From assembly GCA_024811115.1 (NCBI GenBank), contig JAKOGH010000882.1, forward strand, positions 1-36,456: a stretch of DNA of 36,456 nucleotides, given 5' to 3'. Position numbers and translations under genes: made by a program. The notes below the pieces were generated by a model. It was not told where the DNA came from. It made no database searches and saw only the letters and a list, made by a program, of their open reading frames with translations. This document shows, one piece after another, positions 20,323-32,032 of this stretch. This stretch comes from Terana coerulea (taxonomy: Eukaryota > Basidiomycota > Agaricomycetes > Polyporales > Phanerochaetaceae). Numbering within the stretch: the first letter of the stretch is position 1; each line of letters begins with the position of its first letter.

Positions 20323-23300
20323 CTTGAACATTAGGATTAGTATCGTTGCATTGATAGAATAGAAAGGATCGAGTGACTCACAGTGTACATGAGACGTAAC
20401 CTATCGCGAGTCAAGCGTGTCGTGGACAGACGACTCGTCCCGTCGTTTGAATCGCGCTGTATAATGTCCTCGTTCATCAGCCTCTCGACGCCCATTGAAA
20501 TACTATTAGTCCTTAACCAGGGTACCATGCCCTGCTTATCGTAGCAGTTCGTAGCGGCGGACGTGTGGCGCAATGCATCACAAACTTGGTACATTATTAA
20601 CCGTACGTTAATACACGTTAACGAGAGAGGGCAATGGCGTTCCCGCATGCTCCTCGACTCCGTCACGACGTTGGCTGGAGGCCTGGGTAAGTGAGGTTAA
20701 GGTTAGCATAAATCGCACACATGCCAGTGTACACACGTACGTGCATTGATGACTGCCTATACGGAATGCGGTTACTGGCAGCGAGAGGCTATTACGACAG
20801 CGTGAGCTGGGTGCGAGATCAAGGCATGAGACGAACACAGACACACCGTACGTGAACGAGACGACGCGCCGCGCCTCGGCTGCCGTCGACTGCACCGCAG
20901 CCTGCGAGGATTAATCGCGGACGAGTAAGGTTGCTGAGGCTATTACGACAGCGTGAGCCTGGGTGCGGGATCAAGGCATGAGACAAACGCGGACATACCG
21001 TACGTGAACGAGACGGCGCGCCGCGCCTCGCCGGCTGCCGTCGACGGCGCCGCGGCCTGCGAGGACTAATCGCGGACGAGTAAGGGTGTTGATGCTATTA
21101 CGACGGCCTGAGCCTGAGTGCATTGTCAAGGCACGAGACAAACGTGGACATACCGTATATGAACAAGACGTCGCGCCGCGTCTCGGCTGCCGTCGCTGCC
21201 TGCGAGGATTAATCGCGGACGAGTGAGGTTGCTGGGGCTATTGTGATGACTTGAGCGTATGCATTATCAAGGCACAAGATAAACGTGGACATACCGTATA
21301 TGAAGAAGACGGCGCACTGCGCCTCGGCCGCCGTCAGCGCTGCCGCGGCCTGCGAGGATTAATCGCGGACGAATAAGGTTGCCGCCGCGCCGACGCGCAT
21401 GGCTCGGGACGTTGAGCATAATGCCGATGCGGCCGACTTTATCGGTGTCTATCACATCACAAGCATTAGTGCTGTATGTAAAGTAGATTAGGAACGGGTA
21501 GCGTACCTTACTATTTCCATCGTGTTACGTCCGTCGATGGATTTGTCTTTGCGGCTTCCGAAAGGTCATAGAGACCTTCAGAGATTGATTAACCTCGTTA
21601 CGCCGGCACATGCGACATGACTTACTTCATTCATAGTCCCGTTGCACTCGGATGTCTGGTAGATTGATGAGTCATTGGTACTTCAATCATTCGCGAATCG
21701 AGCACGGACCGAGAACGTACCGTTACATCAAAGTATCATTCCGCCGCACGCGACGAGCGAGTGGGAGATGGGGTGCATACCGCGTAAGAGCGGCACGACT
21801 ACGGTCGACGTACTGCACGACCAGCGCGCTGTGACTCCCGCGTCGAGGCTCGCATTCAAATCTGTAAGTTTGTAGCATCAGCGTTCGTAGCGGATTAATA
21901 CGAGACACCACGGCCCCGGACCTTCAAGATTACAATATTGTAGCATGCCCGCCCGCTAAAGTGAAACCATTCTATTAGCCCGACTCAGCTAGGTACTAAG
22001 TCTACAGACGTACCGTTGAGTTACAGCTCAACGCCGTGCCGCGCGACGAGCGAGTGGGAAATGGCGTGCACAGCATGCGAGGGCGATATGGCGGTGATAT
22101 AGGCCTGATAGGGCACAGCGCACGAGCCCCAGAGTCGAGCCTTGACCCTCGAACTCGACGAGATGTCGTCCACCTGCGTTATTAGTGTTAGCATTAGTAG
22201 CGAATGAATACAACACTCTACTGACCTGGATCGTAAGTCTATAATGTTCTCATTAGTCCAATAATAGAATAGGCACTAGACGACGGACGTACGGTTAAGT
22301 TACGGTTGAACGCCGTGCCGCGCGACGAGCGAGTGGGAAATGGCGTGCATAGCCTGTGAGGGCGGCATGCCGATGATATGGAGCTAATAGGGCGCGGCGC
22401 GCGGCGCACGAGCCTTGACCCTCGAACTCGGCGAGATGTCGTTCACCTGCGTTATCAGTATTAGCATTAGTAGTGAATGAATACAAACATTACTGACCTG
22501 GATCATAAGTCGGTGGTATTCCGAGTTGAGTATTGCTGTAGCGAAGCTTGTCATTAGTCCATTAATAGAATAAGCACTAGGTTACGGACGTACCGTTGAA
22601 TCAGAACCTAATGCTCCCGTACACGACGAGCGAGTGGGAAATGGCGTGCGAGCCGCACATTCGCCGTACGGTGGCGGTGCGGACGCTTCGCGTTGTCGTG
22701 CACGGCACCGAGCGACGAGCATTGACCCTCACGCTGGGCGGGAGTTTGTTCACCTGCTGTTACAGTGGTAAGCACTCGTGGCAAGTGGATACGAGGGATT
22801 ACTGGCCTGCATCATGCGTTCGTAGTATGATGGCCCTGCTGAAGTTGAACGGTCTCATTAGTTCGACTAGCACGCTTACTAGTAGCCTAACCACGTACCA
22901 ATTAAAATGATTTGACGTCGCGCCGTGCGACGAGCGAATACGAAACGACATGCGTAGCATGCGAGGGCCGCACGGCGCCGGCACGAATACGACGACCGCC
23001 GTGAAGGGCCTTGAAGTCGAGTCTTCACTCTCGATTTCAGCGAGTCCTATGGGTCGTTCACCTGCGTTCGTTAGCGTCGGTAGCAAGTGGATACGAGCGC
23101 TGCTTACTGACCTGGACTGTGATTTCATATATCATCAAATCGCCCTGTACTAAAATCTTCACGCTGTCATTAGTTCATTAGTAACATACTTGCTAGTAGG
23201 TTGATGACGACATACCGGCGACCGCTAAACCAGAACCCGATGCCGCCGCAAATAACCAGTGAGTGGGAAATGGCGTGCATAGGCATGCCGGAGAGATTTG

Positions 23301-24070
23301 ACGACAGCGCCGTCTTCGCGCCGTCGTCAAATCTCCCGCCCGATATGACATCGGCCTTGGCGACACTCTATCGATGCGTGTAAGTAGTGAATCCGCGATA
23401 GGAGCCGACGGACGCACCTGTGCATGTAGCAAATGCCCCGATTTGCAGGGCCATATCGCGGCGTCGCCGAGGTTCCGGTCGTGGCGGTGACGCGCGCTCT
23501 CAGTCGACCAGTCGAAAGTTATAGACGACGGTGATTTGGATTTGGCGACGGCAATGTGAGCGGCCGGGCACCAGCTTGCAAAGCGATGGCCATCTAATTA
23601 ATCAGTTAGGTTGTAACAGTAATGGGCGGATGTTAAAACAAGTATGGCAGACTTACCAACGAGACGTGTACTGTCCTCTCGCAGGCTTCTATTGCGTTCG
23701 GATGACCAGGTAAGCAGCATTAATAAACAGCTAAAGCAAACGCGTACTGTTTAAATGTGAGGCGTGCAAGGAGCACTCATCATCCTGCTATAAGCTGGAA
23801 TAAGCCGCGTAAGTAACAACTCGAACAGCATGAGCTGGCGAGAAACTCACAGACACTCAGAGGGGAACGCAATGAGCGACGCGTTTTCGACGGCAGAGGG
23901 ACGGCGAGTGCAAGCGCAGCACGTCTGCAGTGTCGGTCGACAGTGCTCGATGTGCCCGATGCCTAAGAGCAGGGGGAGAGAGCGGAGAGAGGAGAGGAGA
24001 GGAGGAGGAGAGAGGAGGAGAGAGGAGGAGAGAGGAGGAGAGAGGAAGAGAGGAAGCTCGAAAGCTGAGG
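20323..24070 (-). other. Intron-dense minus-strand transcription unit, unit 2
   Basis: This has the same architecture and promoter as unit 1, with conserved splice signals at equivalent positions. One module is lost by in-register fusion inside a long exon: the sequence runs directly from the exon equivalent to 8886-9038 into that equivalent to 9188-9331, near 23265. One module is gained around 22290-22500. Total module number is unchanged, so the array behaves like a dynamic tandem repeat while keeping its splice sites. Confidence 0.55.
23971..24058. repeat. Polypurine/polypyrimidine microsatellite, unit 2
   Basis: The same tract as 9937-10008 but about 16 bases longer, a length polymorphism between tandem units. 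Confidence 0.8.
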
Positions 24071-24094
24071 ATTTGAGCCCTGTCATCCTCGCTC

Positions 24095-24100
24095 TTTATA
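24095..24100 (-). promoter_or_regulatory. TATA box of the minus-strand spliced unit, unit 2
   Basis: Identical TATAAA context to unit 1, followed by the expanded pyrimidine tract at 23971-24058. Conservation of both elements in two units supports a functional promoter. Confidence 0.55.
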
Positions 24101-24106
24101 CCCTCG

Positions 24107-27100
24107 TGATGCTCGGCCGGCGTCCTATCTCCACAATCCGGCTCGCCCTAAGCCCCCCGTCGTCACCAATGTCTGTCAGCCTGTCCACATCCTCGCCGGA
24201 GTGCGACGAGAACGCGAAACGCACCCAGCAAACTGGGCTCGTTTCGCGATTTCGTAACACCCTAGTGCGTTTGATGGTCTGATGGTCGTCCTTGATGCTC
24301 GCTTGGGGGCGCGGTGTCTTGGAACAATCCCTTCGGCGACCGTTCCTCGACGAGCATTGCGTCCGTAAACGCATCCAGGGGAGTCTAGAAAGAACAGGAA
24401 AAAGTGGGATACGGCCTGGTCGCAAAGCGTGAGACGTAACGGTATTGTGCGCGCCTCCACCATCTGACCCTCCTCCCGGTGATGTATGGACCCTCCTCTC
24501 CCCATCCTCACGCAGACCTGCATCTGAGTGCGTTTCTGCGCTCAGCGTGCATATTCCGCATACGGTGCCATCGGGGATGCCAGTACAGTTGTGTACGGTC
24601 CGCATGCTGTACCAGATGGATATGCGAGTGCTGCTGGGCCTGTATCCTTTGCAATACAGAGGGCGCGGTCGAGCTGGTTGGCGGCAAGGCGCAGAAACAC
24701 GTCGATGCACGACACCTTCCTGATTTGGCGAGATGTCTGGCTCCGGATCGTTAGGCGCCCGTGCTGAGTGGCAGCGGAATTGGCTCGAGCGCTAGCGTCG
24801 ACGCCGACTCGCTCGCCACGGCCTGCAGCCCTCTTCTGCTGCCCATCTGGCGATGCCGAGCGCACACCACTGCGATGTGCTTCTGGGGACTTTTCAACTG
24901 AAAGCTGGCTTTCTCGCCGCAGAATAACTCCTCGCCGAGCGCAGCCCATTCTGCAGTCTCGCAGGCACTCGTCGCACACGCTCGGACTCCCGTCATTCCA
25001 ATTCAGGCCGCGAAGCCATTCTACCCTGGCGGATAATGGTGCAGTGTCCGTCGACACCAGTTCGGTGGAAATGCTGGCATGCTGTGTTGCGCACATGCAG
25101 ACGAGCTCGCCAGCAGCTAGTGCACGGTGAGGGTACTAGATAGTATTTTCACATATGTAAACGGCTGACGCGATTGGATGTATAGGTCTGCTTGAACACG
25201 CGTGCACGGTTTCGCCGTTGCAACATCTGGTCATGCCAGCAACAGAGCAGTACGGTCGCTTGGCGGGGTCTTCGAAGCGCGGCGTAAACGGTGGGCGGTC
25301 CATTGAATCGCAAATCCGGCCGCTGAAGCTCTAGGCCTATCCGACAATGCGTAGACGGTCTGCGGGATTCGTTGGGTCTTTTGAGCATTGTGCCTGTATG
25401 GCTGGCATTCTTGATGCCGTACACTGGTCGCGCTGTGCACACAGTATAACATCAGTAAGTCCTTTAATTCAACGGTCACATATTTGCGTGAATCTCAAAG
25501 ACGACGCAGGTCTGGCAATCGTTCAAAGAGCTGAAAGGCGCCGACTGCTTGCCCGTCATGTTCGGCCGTCAACGCGTCTCGGGACGTTTCCGTAAATCCG
25601 AGCAGGGTTACGTGAGAAGATCTGTGACGGCATTGCTCGAGGCGAGACCGTAGGCCGGAGGATATTCTGCTTATGATGGACACATTGCTTCCACGCTGCC
25701 CTCGCAACACTTCCTGACGCTGTCACCCGCTGATGGACCTGGATGGTATCCACATCCGGGTACCTACGCAAGCCGTCAGCATATTCATGCGCAGCCTGCG
25801 TCACGCAGACATCTGCCAGCCGAATACGCCTCATGACGGCGCATTTGGTGGCGAGGGCTTTAATGGCCTTCGAGCATGCAGGGGACTGGGGATCTGGGTT
25901 GTAACGGATGCACCACGGCACTGGGAGCGGAGCCTTTACGGCGCGTCGCACGCCTCGGGCTAGCGAATTTCGCATCAACACTTACTACGCGGAGTCCTCT
26001 AAGTCGCCGGCTCCTTGGCGAAACTTGACAATTTGTGGTCATGTTTTGGAAGCTGTTGCGCACTGCGAAAACGAGAAGAGCTGTGAGCTGCAAGCAGACC
26101 CCACCAGACAACATAAATAAAGAATGGTGCTGCTGTGGATTTTTCACGAGGCTATGCACCCATGGCGCGACGCCAAAGGTTGACACTGACATTCGAGCTG
26201 CCACAAAACGCCCGTGTAAGCGAAACCCCTGGTACGGCCGTGCAACAATCACCGTATGGGAATATGGAAGTACAGGGTCATCGTGCTGACAAGGGTGAGA
26301 AGTGTCATAAGTGGCAACTGGAGACGAGACGAGAGGGCATCTGGTGCACAGGGCTGCACACATCCAAGTATGCTGAGGACTCAGATTAGGAGTAGCTACT
26401 AAGGTTGCATTAAATATGATTCATATTTGCTGTCTGGAAAGAAATGAGAGTAAGGACTGGGCAGAGCTACGGGCAGTGAGGAACACACTGCGTGACAAAG
26501 AGGAACTTTGTCGCGCAAGGTGTTCCTTGCTGTCCGAGATCTGCGGCCCGATGCGGCTCTGTCCCGGAGTGAACCTGTGTGAGAGGTGCCATCCAGGGCT
26601 GATGAGACCAACAAGACCAACAGCGGCGTACAACGTGAGGCTAGTGTGATTCCCGGTAGCATCAGACTGTCCAAGTGAATTTCTGTGTGAATTTTGAAGG
26701 AGATCCAGATCTGAGAATTTTCGCAGCCTGAGCCAGTCCTGGCTCTCACTTTGCTCACTATCCACACTCATCTTGCCCACCGCCCCCAGCAATGCCTCCA
26801 TTTTATTTTCAGGCTATCCACTAATTTACTCTACATTTTCTCGTGCTACAGTACCTGTCTACCATACACCCTGCAGCCCAGCAAGACAACCTCCAAATAC
26901 TCACCTTTTCATGGTGTGCTGCCCAGGGATGGAGCATGGAGAGAAGTGATCAGACATGTGCTTTGGACAGCACCGGAAGGTATTTCAGCCAAGGTACGCC
27001 TCCGATTTTGCGTTCTCGAGGCCATTGCAGCTGACCAGGGAATAGGCGCCCGTCGTCGCGAGACTCACTCAAGCTGCTTGCGAGACGGGAGGCAGGCCAG

Positions 27101-27280
27101 CCGCCGAAATCCGCAAAGCGCAGAGCAGGCAGCGCCGCTTGCGGGCGACGGACGATGTCGAAGATGTCCCGATTTGGCGGAGACGACCACCCACAACGCT
27201 TCGCCGTTGTGGCGCCGAGCAGGCTCGCAAGAGCCTGCGAGGCCATCCATCACGTTTGCACTCGCAAGACTTGGACGGCG
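24107..27280. other. Poorly resolved middle region, unit 2
   Basis: Equivalent of 10061-13399 without the MITE. The splice-like sites noted in unit 1 are retained. The minus-strand ORF starting at 26801 (MEALLGAVGK) shares its first 115 or so codons with unit 1 and then diverges through indels. No gene is called. Confidence 0.3.
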
Positions 27281-28950
27281 GTAAGCAATTATCAAATATT
27301 TCATTGGGTGTACACTATGGGTATTGACAGGGGTGTCTACAGGTGGTCTGCGAGAGAAACACAACGCGAGGGCGTTGATATGCGACGACACAACATATCG
27401 CCGTCCGGAAACACGGGGTCTGGTGAGCTTCGTTGACGGCCGTCTGCAGAGCGCCGAGTTGATAGCATTAAATCCCAGGTGCGGCCGTTCACGTTGATGC
27501 AGTGGGTCGTGCGCCGTCAGCGTTGCTGTGCCGTGCGCGCACGGTCAAGTGTGCTGGGACACGGATCGCGCTGAGACGACAGATCGTCGTCCGGCGACCG
27601 GGGGCTGGCGCTCCGGTGGCTAAGAGGCCGAATGGCCTTTGTGGCGTTGCGGGACTTGAAATGCGAGCGACAGGTCAGTACGCGCTGTTTGTGAGATTCA
27701 TCGCAGGTACTCATGTATCGTCACAGATGTCGATATGCCCGAGAGGCTGCGAAGGCGGTCAAGTCGACAGGACCATTTCAACATTCCACCATAGATCGCC
27801 ATCCGGCGCCCGCGACCGAGAGGTGAGCTGGAGAACGTTAGTGCGACAGAAACCATTTATTGACGTTCCACGACAGATCTTCATCCGGCGAGCCGCGCGG
27901 GAGTAGAGCGCAGACAGTCGCGAGGCGAGGGATTCGACGGGACAATATCGACGTCCCACAACAGATCGCCGTCCGGCGACCGTGACCAAGAGGTAAGCTG
28001 GAGAATTGCAGTGTGAAGGAACCCATTTTGACGTTCCGCAACAGATCTTCATCCGGCGAGCAGCGCGAGAGGGATGCGCAGAAAACGGTCGCACTGTCGC
28101 GAAGCGGACACGGCGACGACGGCCGTGATTGACGTTCCGCAACAGATCGCCGTCCGCCGACCAGGATGCGAGAAGCAGAGGCAAACCACAGGCAAGCTCG
28201 CGTGAAGCGACCCCGGCAGACTCGGACGTGATAGACTGGCCACACGCAAGCTGGACGTGGTCGAAGGAAGCCCTGGCGTCCGAAACGGGAGCGGCAGAAG
28301 CCCGAGCCGTAGGTGAGCGAGTGTTGGCAGCAGACCATATGAACGGCGGAATTTTGACGTTCCGCAATAGATCTTCGTCCGGCGAGCAGAACCAGACAGC
28401 CGGAGCTCTACCATGGACGGCAAGGGACACAGACACGGCCACCGAGATGGATGGGTGGATGTACTTGAATGGTGAGAGGTGGGTTAGGGTTAGACTTACG
28501 CACGCAACGAGATTTAACATTCCACTCCAGACTTGCGTCCGGGGGTGGAATGTTGCAGCCAGGCATTCACGGGCGAGAGACGGCAGGGTGACCCATATTC
28601 GCCCAGCCGAGCAGACTGACGCGACGGGGCGGCTGGTATCCAGATGGTAAGTACTGGCGCATCCATAGCGAGGCCGTACGGTGATCGATTTTGACGTGCC
28701 GCAACAGAACTCCATCCGGCGAGCAAGAGGCGATAGCGACCGTGCAGAAGGCCACGCATGCGTAGCGGCCGCTAATAAGATTTCGACGTTCCACGACAGA
28801 ACGTCGTCCCGCGGCCAGGATGACAGTGACCTAGTGGAAAGGTGAGCAAGTTGCAAAGGCTGGTAAACGGAAACCACCGGGTTTTGACTTGGACGTTCTG
28901 CGACAGACACCCGTCCCGCGAGCGAGGTGCAGCCTGACAAGACAAGAGGA
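27281..28950 (+). repeat. Plus-strand microexon array, unit 2
   Basis: The same array as in unit 1. Clear introns include 27281-27342 (62 nt), 27823-27876 (54), 27993-28044 (52) and 28647-28707 (61). The exons at 27795-27822 and 27965-27992 are both 28 nt. Relative to unit 1 there is an inserted stretch near 27732-27780 and a 13-base longer intron at 27993. Splice signals are better preserved here than in unit 1 at several sites. Confidence 0.6.
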
Positions 28951-29040
28951 AAAACGGGGGTTAGCACACGGCGACAGCACAGAGACCACAGCAAGGGCTT
29001 ACTAGCATGCCAATCCGAGTCACAAGTCGCACTCCCAGCC

Positions 29041-29100
29041 AGCCCGGAGTCCCGTCCGGAGTCCCGCCCAGAGTCCTGCCCGGAGTCCTACCCGGAGTCC
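29041..29100. repeat. 12-bp minisatellite, five copies, unit 2 only
   Basis: Five consecutive 12-mers of the form NNCCCGGAGTCC with one or two changes each. One plus-strand frame reads as Pro-Glu-Ser-Xaa repeats. It is absent from the equivalent place in unit 1 (near 15345), so it arose or was lost after unit duplication. Confidence 0.9.
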
Positions 29101-29202
29101 TGCAATCTGCATGAGGATCCCACCCGCGCGCCGATAACGCGTACCATGCCAGAAAGGAAGCTTACTGATAACTACACCCACTGTACTGCCCTTTCTCACG
29201 TT

Positions 29203-30467
29203 TTAAGATAACACAAAAACCTTCCCAGAGGGCGAACCTCTGCCCGTCCGTCCCGCGAGGGGAAGCTGCAGAGCTTGGACGGTGGGTAGAGTGTTTGCGT
29301 GCCTCGGCAGGGCAGGAACAGGCGGTATGCTCTCCTTGGACGAGCGTGGAACATCTTCCGAGTCGCCACGTCTTAGGCGGAAGAACCTCCGCTTCTTCGC
29401 GGCAGAGGAGGACGAGATGTATCCTCCGTCAGAGTCATCGGCACCAGGGGAAAAGGACGTGTCGCCATCTTTGGCTTTCGAAGCCTTGGTTTTCGCCTTG
29501 GTCGCGTTGGACGTCTTTCGTGAGCGGACGAACGCGGCAACGCCACGCGACGAGACGTATCCGCCGTCCGTCTCTTCGCCGTCCTCGACGTCCGTGCTGG
29601 GGTCCGGTCGGCCTTTGCCCTTCTTCTTGTCCTTGTTCTTTCGCCGTCGTGAGAGCATGTCGGACAGATAGCCTCCATCGCTGTCCTCGCCTTTGTCCTT
29701 CTTGTCCTTCTTCCCCTTCCCCTTGGCCTTCGAAGGTCCGCTTTCACTAATATAACCATCTCCTTCAGCGGCATCGCTAGTGTACCCGTCCGAAGGCCTT
29801 GATTTCCGCAGCTTCTTACTCTGCTTCTGTTGCTTGTCATACGGGGAAGGCAAGGAAGCTTGTGATGGGGAAATGTCTAGACTGTCGCCGCGCTCGTCGT
29901 TAGGCGAGGCATGCGCGAACTGTACGGTGCGTTGGGCTATGCTGGGCATGGGGCCAGCCGCCAGCGAGGAGGATATCGAAGAATGCATCCATGATTCATC
30001 TGAAGTCGCCGTTGAGGCGTAAGTCAGACTGGGCGAAATGGTCTGCAGCGACGAGGAGTCAGCTGTGCCTTCCTGGCAGCGGCCCAAAGAGCCACGAGCA
30101 AGCAGACAAGGGGACGTACCTCTTCCAGTTCCTCGTCGACCTCACCGATGGGCCCGAACATCAGTTTGTTCATCGCGCTGCTCGCCCCGACCCCCAGCTC
30201 CAACGCCGTATCGAGGATGGATGTACGAAGGACACTGTCCCGCTGCTCCATCGGTGGACGTGCATTCAGCCGATCTCGTGGACGTGGTGACGGAGTAGAG
30301 CTGGTCGTAATCCTGATATTGGGCTGGACATGGGGGTATGCGTTGCTGTGAGGGTATCCGTTTGCGTACGAGGTGTCGTCGTTGGTGTGGATGCTGGACG
30401 CTGAGTGACTTCTGGAAGACCCAGCGGCATGTAGAGTAGGCCTTGAGCGTGGACTGGACGGATTCAT
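29203..30467 (-). pseudogene. Gene A, unit 3: frame intact but 3'-truncated
   Basis: This is the cleanest copy of the 5' part. Exon 1 (30120-30467) encodes 116 residues. The intron is 30043-30119 (77 nt, GTACGT to CTGCAG). Exon 2 stays open to a stop at 29203, giving about 395 residues. D-G-Y or D-G-G-Y motifs lie near residues 201, 211, 238, 275 and 321, with Lys/Arg-rich linkers between them and a KKRRFFRLRR patch near 332. The last 18 or so residues come from the right end of unit 2, beyond the junction at 29258, so the natural C-terminus is replaced. It could still be transcribed from its own promoter and yield a shortened protein. Function unknown. Confidence 0.7.
29243..29258. other. 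Junction between units 2 and 3
   Basis: The same right end (CGTCCCGC, to 29256) is joined through a single G to AGGGGAAGC of gene A at 29258. The gene A side of the breakpoint is therefore 142 bases deeper than at the first junction, and the 26-base filler is absent. This could be a secondary deletion at the junction or an independent joining event. Confidence 0.8.
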
Positions 30468-31429
30468 CTCGAAAGATTGTGGGTCCAGCAGGTGTGCGAC
30501 ATAAAGAGTGGTGAAGCGGGTATCCTTGGGAATCCGAAGACTGGCCGGCGATGTTGCAGCCGTCAAAGAAGCAACGCTGTGTCAGCGGTCAAAGCAACCA
30601 GCAGTCCAGTGATGGGTCGTTGAAGAAACGAAACAAGGAGTGGGAGTGTAAACAACGAAGTCGGGAGAAGGACTCAGCAACGCATCAAGGCGGGACTACC
30701 ATATATGGTGAAAGCGATTTGCGGGGCGCCCAAAGGAATAGACCGAACGCGTGTCGAATGCTGTTCGCGGTTGCTCCGGACCCACATCGGCCCACAACGC
30801 AGGTCCCTCAACTACCGCACACGTCTCTCGCGCTGCCCCACCGTTGGCCGCTCGACGGGTGCCATGGACGGCTCCCGTCCGTCGATCGTCGCACTGGATG
30901 CGCGTCACAGCGCACGTCCAGCATCTTGCCGGGAGCAGCGCGTCGACGCGATCCATGCCAGGACGTCCACATCGCAGCTTTGGCGGGGACGCGCGCCGAG
31001 TTTGACCAAAGCCAGGACGAGCTTCACGCCCGCATTCCGTCGCAAGCGCCCACGCCTCTCTTCCGCCGACAACCACCTCCTCCCCGACGTCGCACCCACC
31101 GCGCCCCGCCCCGTCCGCTTCGACACCTCACGTCGCTCTGAACGACAAAGTGCGCCACGAATCTCGACTTTGGCGTGCGCTCGTCGTGCGCCGCGCTCGC
31201 GGTGCCGACCCCAAGTACGCTGGGGTGCGAAGAGCCTTTCAACGTCCTCCGTGCCCAGCACACCGCCAAATGCCACGAAACGACGCACAGACACCGCCAA
31301 CAAGGCTTTCATGACGCTCGTCGCGTCGGCAAGCCGTACGCGCCCTCGGCGCCGCCTGACAGCCTCGCTGCGCTCGGCGACGTCCTCCGCCTTTCTGCGC
31401 GACGAACGCGGTCGGGCCGGATAAATAGT

Positions 31430-32032
31430 ATGGGAACAGGTAGCCAGAGGTGAGTGCAACGCTTGGTGAAAATCTGGACCTGGTAGCTGATGTGCACGCA
31501 GAGTTACGCTCTCTGCGCCTCCCGCGCACGAATACCTCGAAATCACCGTGCCTCGCACGCGCGCAGCGCACACAGCCACCACTACTCTCCATAAATCGAC
31601 ACGGCACAAGGCCTTCTGCACGCACGCAAAGTTTCACGCCGATCGGGCGCGTCTCCGCCGAGCACCGCCGATGTTTGGTTCTACCCGACCGCCGGGACCG
31701 ACGGCACCGTCTCGTGAACGCTGCCTAGGGTCCGCAGACGACAAGGTGCGCTGCCTACGGGTATTTGGCATCATTCTAGACCGAACTCACGGCGACTTCA
31801 GCGCTTGCCGGCCTCGCACAGAGCCATTCACTCGGGCCTTCCCCACATCTCATTGCGCCGAGCCCGCGTTTACGATACACTCAAGACCAGCCTCGCCGCC
31901 CTCGCCGTTCCGTTGCTCTATACGGCCGTCTCCCGCCCGTCGGGCACTCGCGCGGCGCGGATTTCACCGGCAAGCACCGTCCCTACATCTCTCGCACCGC
32001 CTCTGTCTAATTTATTCCGCACAGTGATCTAA
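31430..32032 (+). CDS. Gene B, unit 3: intact frame, unknown product
   Basis: Exons are 31430-31449, 31502-31745 and 31802-32032, again 164 codons. Introns are 31450-31501 (52 nt) and 31746-31801 (56 nt). Splice signals and phase match unit 1. Substitutions relative to unit 1 include Cys for Tyr and Lys for Met in the middle of exon 2. From about 31900 onward the sequence becomes identical to unit 2 (the 1.3-kb conversion-like tract), so exon 3 is a mosaic. No recognisable domain. Confidence 0.5.

Larger units (their letters stand above)
15517..29256. repeat. Tandem unit 2 (about 13.74 kb)
   Basis: This is a head-to-tail copy of unit 1 in the same orientation, with the same order of gene A, gene B, GC-rich repeats, minus-strand exon array, unresolved middle and plus-strand microexon array. 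It lacks the MITE. It lacks one approximately 300-bp module (equivalent of unit 1 around 8940-9240) but has an extra one near 22290-22500. It carries a private 12-bp minisatellite at 29041-29100. Overall it diverges from unit 1 by scattered substitutions and 1-15 bp indels. Confidence 0.93.
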
